A stretch of 64,000 nucleotides of DNA from Paenibacillus sp. FSL K6-1096 (GTDB taxonomy: Bacteria; Bacillota; Bacilli; Paenibacillales; Paenibacillaceae), in NCBI RefSeq assembly GCF_037977055.1, contig NZ_CP150274.1, forward strand, positions 310,001 through 374,000. Direction: 5' to 3'. Shown piece by piece: positions 25,777 to 35,151 of the stretch. Position 1 is the first letter of the stretch; each line of letters opens with the position of its first letter. The notes below the pieces were generated by a model. It had not been told where the DNA came from and ran no database searches. It saw nothing but the letters and a program-made list of their open reading frames with translations. The translations under genes and the position numbers were made by a program.

Positions 25777-26601
25777 TTACCCCTTAACCGCTCCGGCCAC
25801 CATCCCTTTGGTAATCTGATTTGACAGGAAAAAGTAGATCAGAATCACCGGCAGCGCACCCATCACCAGGAAGGCCCCGATATTGCCATAGTTGACCGAA
25901 TACTGGCTGACGAAGGTGTAGACGCCGAACGGCAGGGTCTTCAGCTTCTCCGAGGAGATGAACGTAGCGGCCAGAATATACTCGTTCCAGATATTAATGA
26001 AGGTCAGGATGCACACGGTCATGACCGGCGGCACCGACACCGGCAGAATGATGCTGCGGAAGATCCGGTACACGCTTGCCCCGTCGATGAACGCCGATTC
26101 TTCGATCTCATGTGGAATGGCTCGCATGAAGCCGCTCAAGATGAACACGGCAATGGGAGTTGAGAACGCGATGTACGGCAGAATCAGCGACAGGTGAGTG
26201 TTGAGGATCGTCATATTTTTGAAAATAATCATCAGCGGCAGCAGCGTGGCCTGCATCGGGATCATCATCCCCATCAGGAAAATGGTCATCACCACATTGC
26301 CGTACCTCCAGCGGAACCGGGAGATGGCATAGGCCGTCATTGAGGCCAGGATGATGACACAAAGCATCGTAACTCCGGTAACGAACACACTATTCGAGAG
26401 ATACTTCAGATAACTGCCCGAGGTGTAAGCCTCATAGTAGTTATGCCACTGCAATTTATGGGGCAGGGAAAAGAAGCTTCCATCCAGAATCTCCTCATTG
26501 GTCTTCAGTGAATATAACAGCAGCCACAGCAGCGGGTAGAGCTGGGTGATCACAGGAATGGCAAAAAGAAGATACACGATTCCTTTTTTGAGCTTACGCA
26601 T
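25777..26601 (-). CDS. Carbohydrate ABC transporter permease (MalG type)
   Basis: The 274-residue protein has six membrane helices and the EAA-type loop ESAFIDGASVYRIFRSIILP, where the coupling ATPase docks. No ATPase gene is present in the operon, which is common because a shared MsmX-like ATPase serves many such systems. It ends 91 bases before the kinase start and begins 18 bases after the first permease. Confidence 0.92.
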   Translation of the reverse strand: MRKLKKGIVYLLFAIPVITQLYPLLWLLLYSLKTNEEILDGSFFSLPHKLQWHNYYEAYTSGSYLKYLSNSVFVTGVTMLCVIILASMTAYAISRFRWRYGNVVMTIFLMGMMIPMQATLLPLMIIFKNMTILNTHLSLILPYIAFSTPIAVFILSGFMRAIPHEIEESAFIDGASVYRIFRSIILPVSVPPVMTVCILTFINIWNEYILAATFISSEKLKTLPFGVYTFVSQYSVNYGNIGAFLVMGALPVILIYFFLSNQITKGMVAGAVKG

Positions 26602-26619
26602 GGTCCGCGCACTCCTTTG

Positions 26620-27510
26620 CTAGTTGAATTTGCGCTCCAGCCGGTTGAAGATCGTGTTGATGACCCCGGTGAAGAGCAGACAGACCACGACCAGGAACGT
26701 GGCAATCGCGCTGCCGTAGCCGTATTTGAAGGACAGGAACGAGCTGTTGTACATATGGGTGGAGATAACATCCGTAGCATGTGCGGGTCCTCCCCCGGTC
26801 ATAACCATGACCAGATCAAACGCCTGTAGTGAACCGATAAAGGCCAGAATGATCGATATTTTGAAAATAGGCACGATCAGCGGAAGCGTAATATAGCGGT
26901 CGGCCTTGAAGCCGTCTGCCCCGTCGATTTTGGCCGCTTCATAGAGCTCGTCGGGAATGTTCTGTACGCCGGTATATTGGATCAGCAGATGGTAGCCGAA
27001 GTATTGCCACAGGGATACCAGATACAGAGCATACATGGCGATAGCAGGCTCGGTCAGCCAGTTATGGGTCCAGCTCTCCAGGCCCAGGGAGACGAACACA
27101 CCGTTCAGCATTCCTCCCATGGAGGTGGGATTGTAGATCGTTTTCCAGAGTTGTCCGATAATGACGACTGACAGAATAACCGGCGTGAAGTAGATCGACA
27201 CCAGTGTGTTTCCCTTGCGCACATAGCGGTTCAGCAGAATAGCCATGCCCAGACAGAGCGGAATCTCCAGCATCGAGGCGACAGCATACAGCAGAGTTCT
27301 CCGTACAGAGGGCCAGAACACCGGATCATGCCAGAACATCTCCTTGAAATTGCCGAAGCCAACAAACTGCGAAGAAGTCAAGCCGTCCCATTTCAGCAAG
27401 CCTGTAAAGAACGAAACCAGGATCGGAACGAATACCAGGCACACGTACAAAAGCAGACATGGCACTATGAAGGCAGCGATTGTGCGTGCCGGCACCTTAA
27501 GAACTTTCAT
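26620..27510 (-). CDS. Sugar ABC transporter permease (MalF type)
   Basis: The 296-residue protein has six helices and the loop YEAAKIDGADGFKADRYITL for ATPase docking. It follows the binding-protein gene after a gap containing a stable hairpin and precedes the second permease by 18 bases. It imports an oligosaccharide of unknown identity. Confidence 0.92.
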   Translation of the reverse strand: MKVLKVPARTIAAFIVPCLLLYVCLVFVPILVSFFTGLLKWDGLTSSQFVGFGNFKEMFWHDPVFWPSVRRTLLYAVASMLEIPLCLGMAILLNRYVRKGNTLVSIYFTPVILSVVIIGQLWKTIYNPTSMGGMLNGVFVSLGLESWTHNWLTEPAIAMYALYLVSLWQYFGYHLLIQYTGVQNIPDELYEAAKIDGADGFKADRYITLPLIVPIFKISIILAFIGSLQAFDLVMVMTGGGPAHATDVISTHMYNSSFLSFKYGYGSAIATFLVVVCLLFTGVINTIFNRLERKFN

Positions 27511-27596
27511 CTTTCCCGCCTCCTATCAAGCAGATTCTTTATCTGTTCATTAGATTAATCATTAATGTCATTAATTTATAAATGGAGCATAACAAA

Positions 27597-27636
27597 CCCG
27601 ATGCGAAGCAAGCAGGGGAGGCGGCTTCGCATCGGG
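27597..27636 (-). promoter_or_regulatory. Intercistronic hairpin between binding protein and permease
   Basis: CCCGATGCGAAGC (27597-27609) and GCTTCGCATCGGG (27624-27636) form a perfect 13-bp stem with no T-run after it on the minus strand. Such hairpins stabilise the upstream binding-protein message and lower permease expression. Confidence 0.75.
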
Positions 27637-27656
27637 AAGAATGTTATATGACGGGC

Positions 27657-29033
27657 TTATTTATTAGCTTCAAAAGCAGCCTGATGCTCCTTCGCTACTG
27701 CAGCGGAATCCATCTTCTGCACGAACAGGTTCTGAATGCTGCTGAGATGGACCTGGGCTGTGGCCGGATTCATCGTGTTATCGAAGGCCAGGTCTCCGCC
27801 CTTCACCTGGTTGAACAGTCCGGCAATGTTAACCGCCAGATCAGAGTAACCGGCCGCCTTGAGGTCTCCGTCTACCTTTTGGCCGATCCCTACCGCATTC
27901 TTCAGCTCAAACTGTTTCTTGGGATATTGGGTACCGAAGAAGTTGAGGAAATCCTTGGCTTCCTGCAGATGCTCGCTGTTCGCCGATATAGCGAAGGCAC
28001 TGCCGGGGGCCAGCATGAATTCGTTGGGGTCGCCCTTGCCGTTCACGGTCGGGAACTGGAAGGCCCCAACCTTACCCGCCACAGGGGATGCGTCGATCGC
28101 GCCGGTCTCCCAAGAGCCGATGCACCACATGGCCGCTTTGCCTGTTCTGAAGATGTTGCCGCCGGCTGTAGCATCAATCGAGGTTGCGCCATCCGGGAAT
28201 GCGCCTGCCTGAACCAGCGCCTGGAAGGCATCTACCGCTTCGATGAAGGCCGGGTCCTCGAATGTCTTTTTGCCGTCAATGACATCCTGTAGGAAGCCCG
28301 GGCCGCCGTTGGTGCGGAGCAGAATGTTCATGAACAGGAACGAACCGGTCCAGGAATCCTTCTCGCCGATGGCCAGCGGCGTAATGCCTTTATCCTTCAG
28401 GATCTTGACATCCTGCAGCATCTCCTCGAACGTCGTTGGCGGAGCGGCGATTCCGGCCTGGGCGAACAGATCTTTGTTGTAGTACACCACTTCGATGTTG
28501 TTGCCGTCCGGGATAGCGTATACATTATTGTCGAAGCTGTAATAATCCAGCAAGCCCTTCTGGTAGGTGTCCTTCAGACCATTCTGATCAAGCATGTCGT
28601 TCAGCGGAGCGAGCAGACCGGCATCGACGAACGGCTTCATCTGGGCCGCCGGGTTGACGATGGTGATGTCCGGCACTTCCTTGGACGCTGCCTGGGTCTT
28701 CAGCTTCACCTTCTGCTGGTCGGTGTTCAGCGTATCCAGCTCAATTGTGACATTCGGATGCTCCTTCATGTACGCGTCGGTCAGCTCACGGATCATTTTG
28801 TAGTTGGGTGTCGCCGGGTCAGGATAGATGTTCTGAAAAGTAAGCGTTACCTTTTTGTCGCTGGGCGCGTTTGTCGCTGTTGAATTCCCGCTGCCGGTGG
28901 CCGCGTTCGGTGCTGCGTTGTCCTTCTTATCCGCGCCTGTGTTGCTGTTCGAGTTCCCGCATGCGGCAAGGCTTAGCGCCATCACTGCTGTGAGTGCGAT
29001 GGTGGCTGTCTGCTTCATTTTTCTGTTAACCAT
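27657..29033 (-). CDS. Sugar ABC transporter substrate-binding lipoprotein
   Basis: The 458-residue protein is a type 1 extracellular solute-binding protein. A lipoprotein signal with lipobox SLAAC places the anchored Cys at residue 25, followed by an Asn/Ser/Thr-rich linker. AAGGGGG precedes ATG 29033; a second ATG at 29018 is possible. It is the first gene of the operon (binding protein, MalF, MalG, kinase, regulator). The ligand is unknown. Confidence 0.92.
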   Translation of the reverse strand: MVNRKMKQTATIALTAVMALSLAACGNSNSNTGADKKDNAAPNAATGSGNSTATNAPSDKKVTLTFQNIYPDPATPNYKMIRELTDAYMKEHPNVTIELDTLNTDQQKVKLKTQAASKEVPDITIVNPAAQMKPFVDAGLLAPLNDMLDQNGLKDTYQKGLLDYYSFDNNVYAIPDGNNIEVVYYNKDLFAQAGIAAPPTTFEEMLQDVKILKDKGITPLAIGEKDSWTGSFLFMNILLRTNGGPGFLQDVIDGKKTFEDPAFIEAVDAFQALVQAGAFPDGATSIDATAGGNIFRTGKAAMWCIGSWETGAIDASPVAGKVGAFQFPTVNGKGDPNEFMLAPGSAFAISANSEHLQEAKDFLNFFGTQYPKKQFELKNAVGIGQKVDGDLKAAGYSDLAVNIAGLFNQVKGGDLAFDNTMNPATAQVHLSSIQNLFVQKMDSAAVAKEHQAAFEANK

Positions 29034-29139
29034 AAATGAATGCCCCCTTAATTGTGATAAGCTAATTATCATCGCGCAGAGGGCTTCCGGGCAAGGTAGG
29101 AACTGCAGGAGAAAGGTTTGTTTTTTCTAGGTATGAGTA

Positions 29140-29577
29140 TTATTCCAGCGTTTTCTCAAGCAGCTGCTCATCGTCCTTAACGTAATGGCAATGCTCATAG
29201 AATTGAATGGCGGCGGCGTTTCTTCTGCCGGTTAAAATGCGAATGTGTGTCACTCCGCGTTCCCGGAGATTTTTTTCCAGACAGTCAATAATGGTGAGGG
29301 CCACCCCTTGCCTCCTGGCGGCTTCCTGCACATAGAGTTCCGTGATTTCACCGTAAGGCTCATCATAGCAGAAGGAGTATAGGCTTTGGGCGCAGCCAAA
29401 CCCTACGATAGCACCGTTCAGCTCGGCTACAGCAATTATCTCGTTACGGTTAGTATGTAAATGCTCAATGATCTTCGCTGGAGGCCTTGGTGCGCCGCCG
29501 TTAAATTCCTGATTCAGTCTGGACAGTGCTTCAGCGTCGGTTGCAGTTGCGAGTCTTGCGAGTGGAGCGGAGTTCAT
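29140..29577 (-). CDS. GNAT family acetyltransferase
   Basis: The 145-residue protein has the GNAT motifs EITELYVQEAARRQGVALTI and HIRILTGRRNAAAIQFYEHC, similar to aminoglycoside 6'-N-acetyltransferase-like and other small-molecule acetyltransferases. The start is ATG 29577 with GAGGTGA upstream. The open frame continues upstream through the 51-bp repeats, but that extension is not coding in my view. Confidence 0.85.
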   Translation of the reverse strand: MNSAPLARLATATDAEALSRLNQEFNGGAPRPPAKIIEHLHTNRNEIIAVAELNGAIVGFGCAQSLYSFCYDEPYGEITELYVQEAARRQGVALTIIDCLEKNLRERGVTHIRILTGRRNAAAIQFYEHCHYVKDDEQLLEKTLE

Positions 29578-29639
29578 TTTCCAGTCACCTCGTTTAGGAT
29601 TGTTAAAAAAGGCAGCCGGGTCCCCATAGGATCGACTGC

Positions 29640-29906
29640 CGCATACATTCGCCCCACGCGCCTTCAGCGAGCCTATTGTATATTGTTTTTCACATACATT
29701 TGACACACGCGCCTTGAGCGAGCCTATTGTATTTTGTTTTTCACATACATTTGAACACATGCGCCTTGAGCGAGCCTATTGTATACTGTTTTCCACATAC
29801 ATTGGGCCCCACGCGCCTTCAGCGAGCCTATTGTATACTGTTTTTCGCATACATTTGGTCCACACACCCGCCGCTCGCCTATTGTATTCGGTATATCATA
29901 TACACA
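29640..29906. repeat. Tandem 51-52 bp palindromic repeat cluster A (five units)
   Basis: Five units repeat at 51-52 bp spacing. The 26-nt cores start at 29675, 29726, 29778, 29830 and 29881 (the last degenerate), and half a core lies at 29641-29650. Each core has arms like ATTGTATAC and CATACATT around a loop with GTTTTTC. GC-rich spacers such as CGCGCCTTGAGCGAGCCT lie between them. The cluster fills the gap between the acetyltransferase and helicase genes. On the minus strand the units read as NVCEKQYTIGSLKARGA, which makes spurious long ORFs. Clusters B and C are related. Confidence 0.88.
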
Positions 29907-29953
29907 CCTTATCCACGACAGAAGAGAATCATGATTTCCTAATAAACAAGCAA

Positions 29954-29985
29954 AGCCCTCTCTACGATCCACGTAAAAGAGGGCT
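29954..29985 (-). terminator. Terminator of the TerB/BrxD/helicase operon
   Basis: AGCCCTCT (29954-29961) and AGAGGGCT (29978-29985) form an 8-bp stem nine bases past the helicase stop. The T-run on the minus strand is weak (TTTG). Confidence 0.55.
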
Positions 29986-29993
29986 AATCTGTT

Positions 29994-32201
29994 CTATACT
30001 TGTGCAGGCGGCTGCCTCCATTGCTTTATTACGCTGAGCAGGCCGGGCACATCCAGCCCGTCAAGCGAAAAAGCCTTGCGCAGCAGATCATGCGGAATGA
30101 ACTCATCGTATTTGCCGAGATATGGGGCTTCATCCGGGCCAAGCAGCGCCAAGGCATCTGTAGCTGCTGTGGCTTCGGCGATGATCGCCTCCTCCAGCTC
30201 CTCTGCTTCCGTCTTGCCGGCAACCACCATATAATACGGCTCCATCGGTATGACGGAGCGCAGTCCCTGCGGCCCCTTCAGATTGTTCTTCAGCAGCCGT
30301 TCCAGCGTGCGGAACTGGCGGCTGCCTGCCCATGGCAGGATGAACATGGAGTCCCCTCCAGCCGGCAGTACCGGACGTGTCAGGAGGCCGCTCTCCTTGG
30401 CCAGCCTTCTTGCCCGCTCCAGTCTGGCGGCAGCGCTGGGCGCAAGATACGGATACAGCGCTGTAGAGCCCAGCACCTCACGGATCTTGGTCATGATCCG
30501 GGTATGAACATCACCGCCGGCCCCCAGCCATAGAGTGTCTACTTTGCCGCGCGAGCCTTTGACATAGACAGCCTTGTGGCGGTTGTCGACCTCCTCCACC
30601 TTCCACAGCTTGCCTGCCAAGGTGAAGCAGTAGCCCGGAGGCGGCACTGTCGTAATCGAACCGATCTCCTCCGTGCCGTTATAGACGACATGCTCTTCGT
30701 CATCCTTGAACACCGCGTAGAACCGGAAGTTGTTCACGATCTTCTCTCCGGCCAGTCCGATCAAGAGGCTGCCCTCATCCATCTTCTCAATATGCCCCAT
30801 GCCCAGCATATATTCCAAGAACGCATCATAATCCGCAGGGTCAATGCCGCGGAAGGAGGGCAGACTGAGCACCGCCTCCTTCAGCTCCTCCGGCTCCGCT
30901 TCACCCATGCTCTTCAGGATGCTCATCGTCTGATGATAGAGCAGCCCTACAGGCAGCTGGCGCACTGCCAGCGGCTCCACCCATTTCTCGCGCACATACA
31001 GCTCGATCACGGCAATGGCCCGCAGCAGCGTCCACGGCATCCGCGCGGGCAGCTGCGCCTCTTCGTCCTCCTCCTCGGGCGTGACGAAGATCATCTCCGA
31101 GGCGGCATCCCCCCGCCGCCCCGAACGGCCCAGCCGCTGTACGAAGCTCGCGCAGCTGTAGGGGGCACCGAGCTGGAGCACCCGGTCCAGCTCGCCCAGA
31201 TCAATGCCCAGCTCCAGCGTCAGCGTCGCCGCCGCCACAGCCGGCCCTGCGCCCTGCTTAAGCGCGGCCTCCGTCTCTTCGCGCAGCATCGCGGAGATGC
31301 TTCCATGATGCACATGGAAGACATCCCGCTCGCCGCGTTTCGCGGCAATGCGCCGCATCTCCAGAATCGCCTCTTCGGCGTCGGTGCGGCTGTTCGTGAA
31401 GATCAACGCTTTCTTGATATGCGTGTGATCGTAGATGAACCCGTAATACGCCTGTCGCGCCCGCTCCAGGTGTTCGGCCTCCTCCTCGTTCCGCGCATCC
31501 GGGAACGAGAAATGCTCCACGCTCAGCCGCAGCTTGCGCCCGCCCTGCGGAGCGCTGACCTCCACGCTCTCGCGTGTTCCCGCCGCCAGCCATTCCGTGA
31601 CGGAGGCGTAGTCGCTTAAGGTCGCCGAGAGGCCGATGCGCCGCGGATAACAGCCCGCCATCCGCGAGATCCGCGCCAGCTGGCTCAGCACCTGAATGCC
31701 GCGGTCCGCGCCCATGAACGCGTGCACTTCATCGATGATGATGAAGCGCAGATCATGGAACAGCGCCGGAATCGCATTCGGGCGGTTCATCAGCAGGCCC
31801 TCCAGCGATTCCGGGGTTATCTGCAGCACCCCCGAAGGGTTCTGCATCAGCTTCGTCTTATCCGCCTGGGGCACATCCCCATGCCAATGCCAGACCGGGA
31901 TATTGCCTTCGCGCAGCAGATCGTTCAGACGTGCGAACTGATCGTTGATCAGCGCCTTCAGCGGCGCGATATACAGAATGCCGACTGAGGCAGACGGACG
32001 CTCATACAGCCCCGTCAGCGCCGGGAAGAACGCCGCTTCCGTCTTGCCAGAAGCGGTCCCCGAAGCAATCAGCAGATGATGCGGCGTGTCGAACAGCACA
32101 CGGCAGGCATCGACCTGCGCCTCGCGCAGTGTATCCCAGCGGTTCTTGTAGATGAATTCCTTAATGAACGGAGCGAGCCGGTAGAACGGGTTATCGCTCA
32201 T
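29994..32201 (-). CDS. Lhr/BrxHI-like DEAD/DEAH-box helicase
   Basis: The 735-residue SF2 helicase shows motif I ASGTASGKTEA, motif II DEVH in IIIDEVHAF, motif III LSATLS, and motifs V and VI in LELGIDLGELDRVLQLG and QRLGRSGRRGD. The long C-terminal region resembles Lhr-type helicases, and the partner genes suggest the BrxHI branch. It unwinds or translocates on nucleic acid using ATP. Its start overlaps the BrxD-like gene by four bases. It is the last gene of the three-gene operon and may be the effector or the remodelling motor of a defence module. Confidence 0.85.
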   Translation of the reverse strand: MSDNPFYRLAPFIKEFIYKNRWDTLREAQVDACRVLFDTPHHLLIASGTASGKTEAAFFPALTGLYERPSASVGILYIAPLKALINDQFARLNDLLREGNIPVWHWHGDVPQADKTKLMQNPSGVLQITPESLEGLLMNRPNAIPALFHDLRFIIIDEVHAFMGADRGIQVLSQLARISRMAGCYPRRIGLSATLSDYASVTEWLAAGTRESVEVSAPQGGRKLRLSVEHFSFPDARNEEEAEHLERARQAYYGFIYDHTHIKKALIFTNSRTDAEEAILEMRRIAAKRGERDVFHVHHGSISAMLREETEAALKQGAGPAVAAATLTLELGIDLGELDRVLQLGAPYSCASFVQRLGRSGRRGDAASEMIFVTPEEEDEEAQLPARMPWTLLRAIAVIELYVREKWVEPLAVRQLPVGLLYHQTMSILKSMGEAEPEELKEAVLSLPSFRGIDPADYDAFLEYMLGMGHIEKMDEGSLLIGLAGEKIVNNFRFYAVFKDDEEHVVYNGTEEIGSITTVPPPGYCFTLAGKLWKVEEVDNRHKAVYVKGSRGKVDTLWLGAGGDVHTRIMTKIREVLGSTALYPYLAPSAAARLERARRLAKESGLLTRPVLPAGGDSMFILPWAGSRQFRTLERLLKNNLKGPQGLRSVIPMEPYYMVVAGKTEAEELEEAIIAEATAATDALALLGPDEAPYLGKYDEFIPHDLLRKAFSLDGLDVPGLLSVIKQWRQPPAQV

Positions 32202-33520
32202 AGGTCGAACTCCGCCAGGAAGCCGTCCAGCTCATTCTCGTTCTCCTGCGCAGCAGGCCGCGGGGTCTGCTCCCCGACCAGCTTCTCGAAGGTTACGTCC
32301 GGATGCTGGTGCAGGGTATGCAGCAGATCCATGAAGTCGCGCACCACCTCGCGTGCAGTAAGCAGCTCGTCCGCCCCCAGCCGGTTGACCGCCTCTTCCA
32401 TGAAGTGCACAAGCTGTTCCTGGGTAAGGCTGGCTTCATACCCGTAATGGAGGGCATGAATGTCACGCAGCTTCTGGAGCAGTATCAGAATCTCCTCATG
32501 GGAGAGCATGTCCAGCGCAATAATCGGCCCGGTGAAGTTATTCCGTCCGGACTCGGCATATCTTCCGGCCACCAGCCGGGAGCGCAGAGCCTCGTAGCTG
32601 AACAAGCCGCGCCGGGGGTCCTCCACGAACTGCGGCGTCCCCCCGATGAAGATGCCCAGCCGTTCAGCCTTGCCCTGCATCGTATCGTTGAACATAGTCA
32701 GCAGCTTCTCGTAATTGCTCTGCCGGGAGATGCTGTTCGTAATCTTGTAGAGGTTGACCCCTTCGTCGATGAACAGCAGCAGGCCCTTATAGCCGATGGC
32801 TCCGGTGAATTCAGCCCACAGCTTCATATAGTCATACCAGTTGTCATCGTCGATGATGACACCGACCCCCAGCGCCTTCCGGGCATCCGTCCGGGTCGGG
32901 AATTCCCCGCGCAGCCAGCGCAGCGCATCCTGCTTCAACCCGTCATCCGCCAGCAGATGCCCGTTCCAGTAGGATGCCAGCACCTTGGCGAAGTCGAAGC
33001 CGTGCACCAGCCCGCGCATCCCGGAGGCAACGGTATAGATCCGCTGCTCAACGAAGCTGCCAAGCTCAGGCGCACCCGGCCCGCAGCCCTTCTCCTGCAT
33101 CACCGCCTGCTGAAGCGTCATGATCCACTTCTGGAGCATAATCTCCAGCGCCCCGCCATCCGGGCGGGTCTTGGTGGAGAGATGGCTCATCAGCTCACGG
33201 TAGGTGGCGAGTCCCTGCCCCTTCGTGCCGACCAGCCGCCGCTCCGGCGAGAGGTCGGCGTCGGCGACCACGAAGTCCCGGTCCATCGCGTAATTGCGGA
33301 TGATCTGAAGCAGGAAGCTTTTGCCGCTGCCGAATTTGCCTGTAATCAGCTTGAAGGCGGCTCCGCCCTCGGCGATATTCTCCATATCGCGGAGAATCGC
33401 CTCCACCTCCGGCCGGCGGCCGACAGCGATGTGCTCCAGGCCAATCCGCGGCACAACCCCCGCTGTCAGGGAGTTCACGAGTGCGGTGGTCATCCGCTTC
33501 GGTATTTTGAGTGCGTTCAT
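32198..33520 (-). CDS. BrxD-like (DUF2791) P-loop ATPase
   Basis: The 440-residue AAA-like ATPase has Walker A ITGKFGSGKSFL (about 59-70), Walker B GLLLFIDEGVNLY, and a sensor region LGIFIGGTPQFVEDPRRGLF. The GTPQFVED segment and overall order match the DUF2791/BrxD family, known from type 2 BREX and from Ter-linked operons. I start it at ATG 33520 (MNALKIPKRM), after AGAGGTGA; a frame beginning 14 codons earlier would overlap the TerB gene. It sits between the TerB-N/C gene and the helicase gene. It probably acts as an ATP-driven sensor or loader for the helicase. Confidence 0.82.
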   Translation of the reverse strand: MNALKIPKRMTTALVNSLTAGVVPRIGLEHIAVGRRPEVEAILRDMENIAEGGAAFKLITGKFGSGKSFLLQIIRNYAMDRDFVVADADLSPERRLVGTKGQGLATYRELMSHLSTKTRPDGGALEIMLQKWIMTLQQAVMQEKGCGPGAPELGSFVEQRIYTVASGMRGLVHGFDFAKVLASYWNGHLLADDGLKQDALRWLRGEFPTRTDARKALGVGVIIDDDNWYDYMKLWAEFTGAIGYKGLLLFIDEGVNLYKITNSISRQSNYEKLLTMFNDTMQGKAERLGIFIGGTPQFVEDPRRGLFSYEALRSRLVAGRYAESGRNNFTGPIIALDMLSHEEILILLQKLRDIHALHYGYEASLTQEQLVHFMEEAVNRLGADELLTAREVVRDFMDLLHTLHQHPDVTFEKLVGEQTPRPAAQENENELDGFLAEFDL

Positions 33521-33528
33521 TGCTTCAT

Positions 33529-35151
33529 TCACCTCTTTAGATAGTCCAGCATCAATATACATTCTTCCGTCAGCTCTTCGCCGTCAATAACCAGGTCTCC
33601 CAGATTGTCCATGGCCAGCTCATTAATCTCATCATAGAGCAGCTCAGCCATCGTTCCTGCTTCCGCAGCCAGCCGTCCGGCCTTCAACGCACCGTCTGCT
33701 TCGGCCAATGCAAGCACGACCTCCCGTTGCAACGGACTCAGTACAGAAGCAAAGTGAACCCAAGCCTCCGCTTCGCCAGCCACGGCTGACAGGCTGGTCT
33801 CCACCACTGCTTCCGATACATGTCCGGCTTCCGCTCTAACTCCTTCGTTGTTCAGAGTTTCAACTCTAGCCTCTTCATGTTCTACCCGGCCACCGCCCGG
33901 TTCCTCTATCCCCGCCACTGCTCCAACCTGACTCCAAGCCGCTGCTTCATCCTCCGGCTCCACAGATTCCTCCACCGTGAGCAGCGAACGCACCACCTCA
34001 GAATCATTCTCCAGCTGCTCCAGCTTCTGCGGATCAATCACAACTGCCGGCCCCTTCTCTTCCTTCTCGGCCTTGCGGAATTCACGCTCCAGGAACCGGG
34101 TAATCAGCTCGTCCATATCGGCGTCGACCTTAATATCCTTCAGCCTTCCCCTGTATCCCAGAAGCGCGCGCAGCTTATTCTCGGTCAGCCGGAACAGGCG
34201 GGTAATCAAGCTGCGCAGCGGAGGGGACTTGCTGATCCGCACCACAGGCACCAGGACTGAGTAGCCATACAATGAGATATCGTATACGGCACTGCGGAAC
34301 AGATACCGCTCACGCATCACCGGCGGTCCGGGCGGGAACATCGTGATCAGATTCGAGTCGTGCTTGCGCGACACATAGGCATCAATTAAGGCTACGACCT
34401 GGGGAATATACCGTTCAGCCGCCGCTTTCCCTTCACCGGCATAGAACTTCGATTTGCTGATATCATAATCCGACATCACGCTAAGCACCTCAATGCTCAG
34501 CTGCTCCGGGGCGGATGTCAGGCAGCGGACCAGCTCCAGCTCCGCCAGATCACCGGCCAGCCCGCGCGAACGGGCCACAATCTCAGCGAGCGGCACATCC
34601 AGCTTATGTACAAAAGAGAAATCCGCCAGCCACCCGCCAAGATATTGATCCAGACGCTTATAGCTGTCCCGGTAGGCTTCCCAGAGCAGACTCAGCTGCC
34701 GGTATCCGTCCTGCGGCTCGTCCCAGCCGACACCGTTAATCAACTCATACGTATGCAGGAAAATATATGACAGATCCGTCTTCGGGTATCTTCCCTGACG
34801 CACTTCATCCCGCCAGAAGAAATACCATCTGCTCTGCGCTCCCGTCATATGCCCGTAGGTCGGCCAATAGCTCTTGAACGGGACGAACAGCGCCGCAGGC
34901 TCCTTATGGTCTACAAGCTCCCGGGCACGATGAACGAACTGGCTCTCCGTGGTGGTTACCGGCTCAGTGCTCTCCTCCATATCCCACAGCTGAAGCTGCA
35001 CGGCCGGCTTCTCCGCTTTCTTCTGCTCCGCTGCCGCCCGGGTCTCCGGCTGCTCCGCTTCGGCTGTTCCGCGCGGCGGTATCGCCATATTCTGCTCCGT
35101 GCTCTCCCAGACCAGCTCCGTGAAATGCAGCCCCTGCTTGTCTTTAGCCAT
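33529..35151 (-). CDS. TerB-N and TerB-C domain protein
   Basis: The 540-residue protein has a TerB-N domain (about 80-290) with QSRWYFFWRDEVRQGRYP, DLSYIFLHTYELINGVG and a helical core, a middle segment, a low-complexity acidic linker (about 390-455), and a TerB-C domain at the end (WVHFASVLSPLQREVVLAL, GDLVIDGEELTEEC). TerB-type domains bind metals and link to stress or phage responses in tellurite-resistance gene systems. ATG 35151 lacks a good ribosome-binding site, so an internal start is possible. It is the first gene of the operon with the BrxD-like ATPase and the helicase. Confidence 0.78.
   Translation of the reverse strand: MAKDKQGLHFTELVWESTEQNMAIPPRGTAEAEQPETRAAAEQKKAEKPAVQLQLWDMEESTEPVTTTESQFVHRARELVDHKEPAALFVPFKSYWPTYGHMTGAQSRWYFFWRDEVRQGRYPKTDLSYIFLHTYELINGVGWDEPQDGYRQLSLLWEAYRDSYKRLDQYLGGWLADFSFVHKLDVPLAEIVARSRGLAGDLAELELVRCLTSAPEQLSIEVLSVMSDYDISKSKFYAGEGKAAAERYIPQVVALIDAYVSRKHDSNLITMFPPGPPVMRERYLFRSAVYDISLYGYSVLVPVVRISKSPPLRSLITRLFRLTENKLRALLGYRGRLKDIKVDADMDELITRFLEREFRKAEKEEKGPAVVIDPQKLEQLENDSEVVRSLLTVEESVEPEDEAAAWSQVGAVAGIEEPGGGRVEHEEARVETLNNEGVRAEAGHVSEAVVETSLSAVAGEAEAWVHFASVLSPLQREVVLALAEADGALKAGRLAAEAGTMAELLYDEINELAMDNLGDLVIDGEELTEECILMLDYLKR

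Noticed and set aside
29640..29906. CRISPR array
   Set aside because: Repeats are 51-52 bp apart, but spacers are similar to each other and cores are divergent palindromes; no cas genes.
29724..30037. Several ORFs of 70-107 residues across repeat cluster A
   Set aside because: They only exist because the 51-bp repeat keeps frames open; no ribosome-binding sites.
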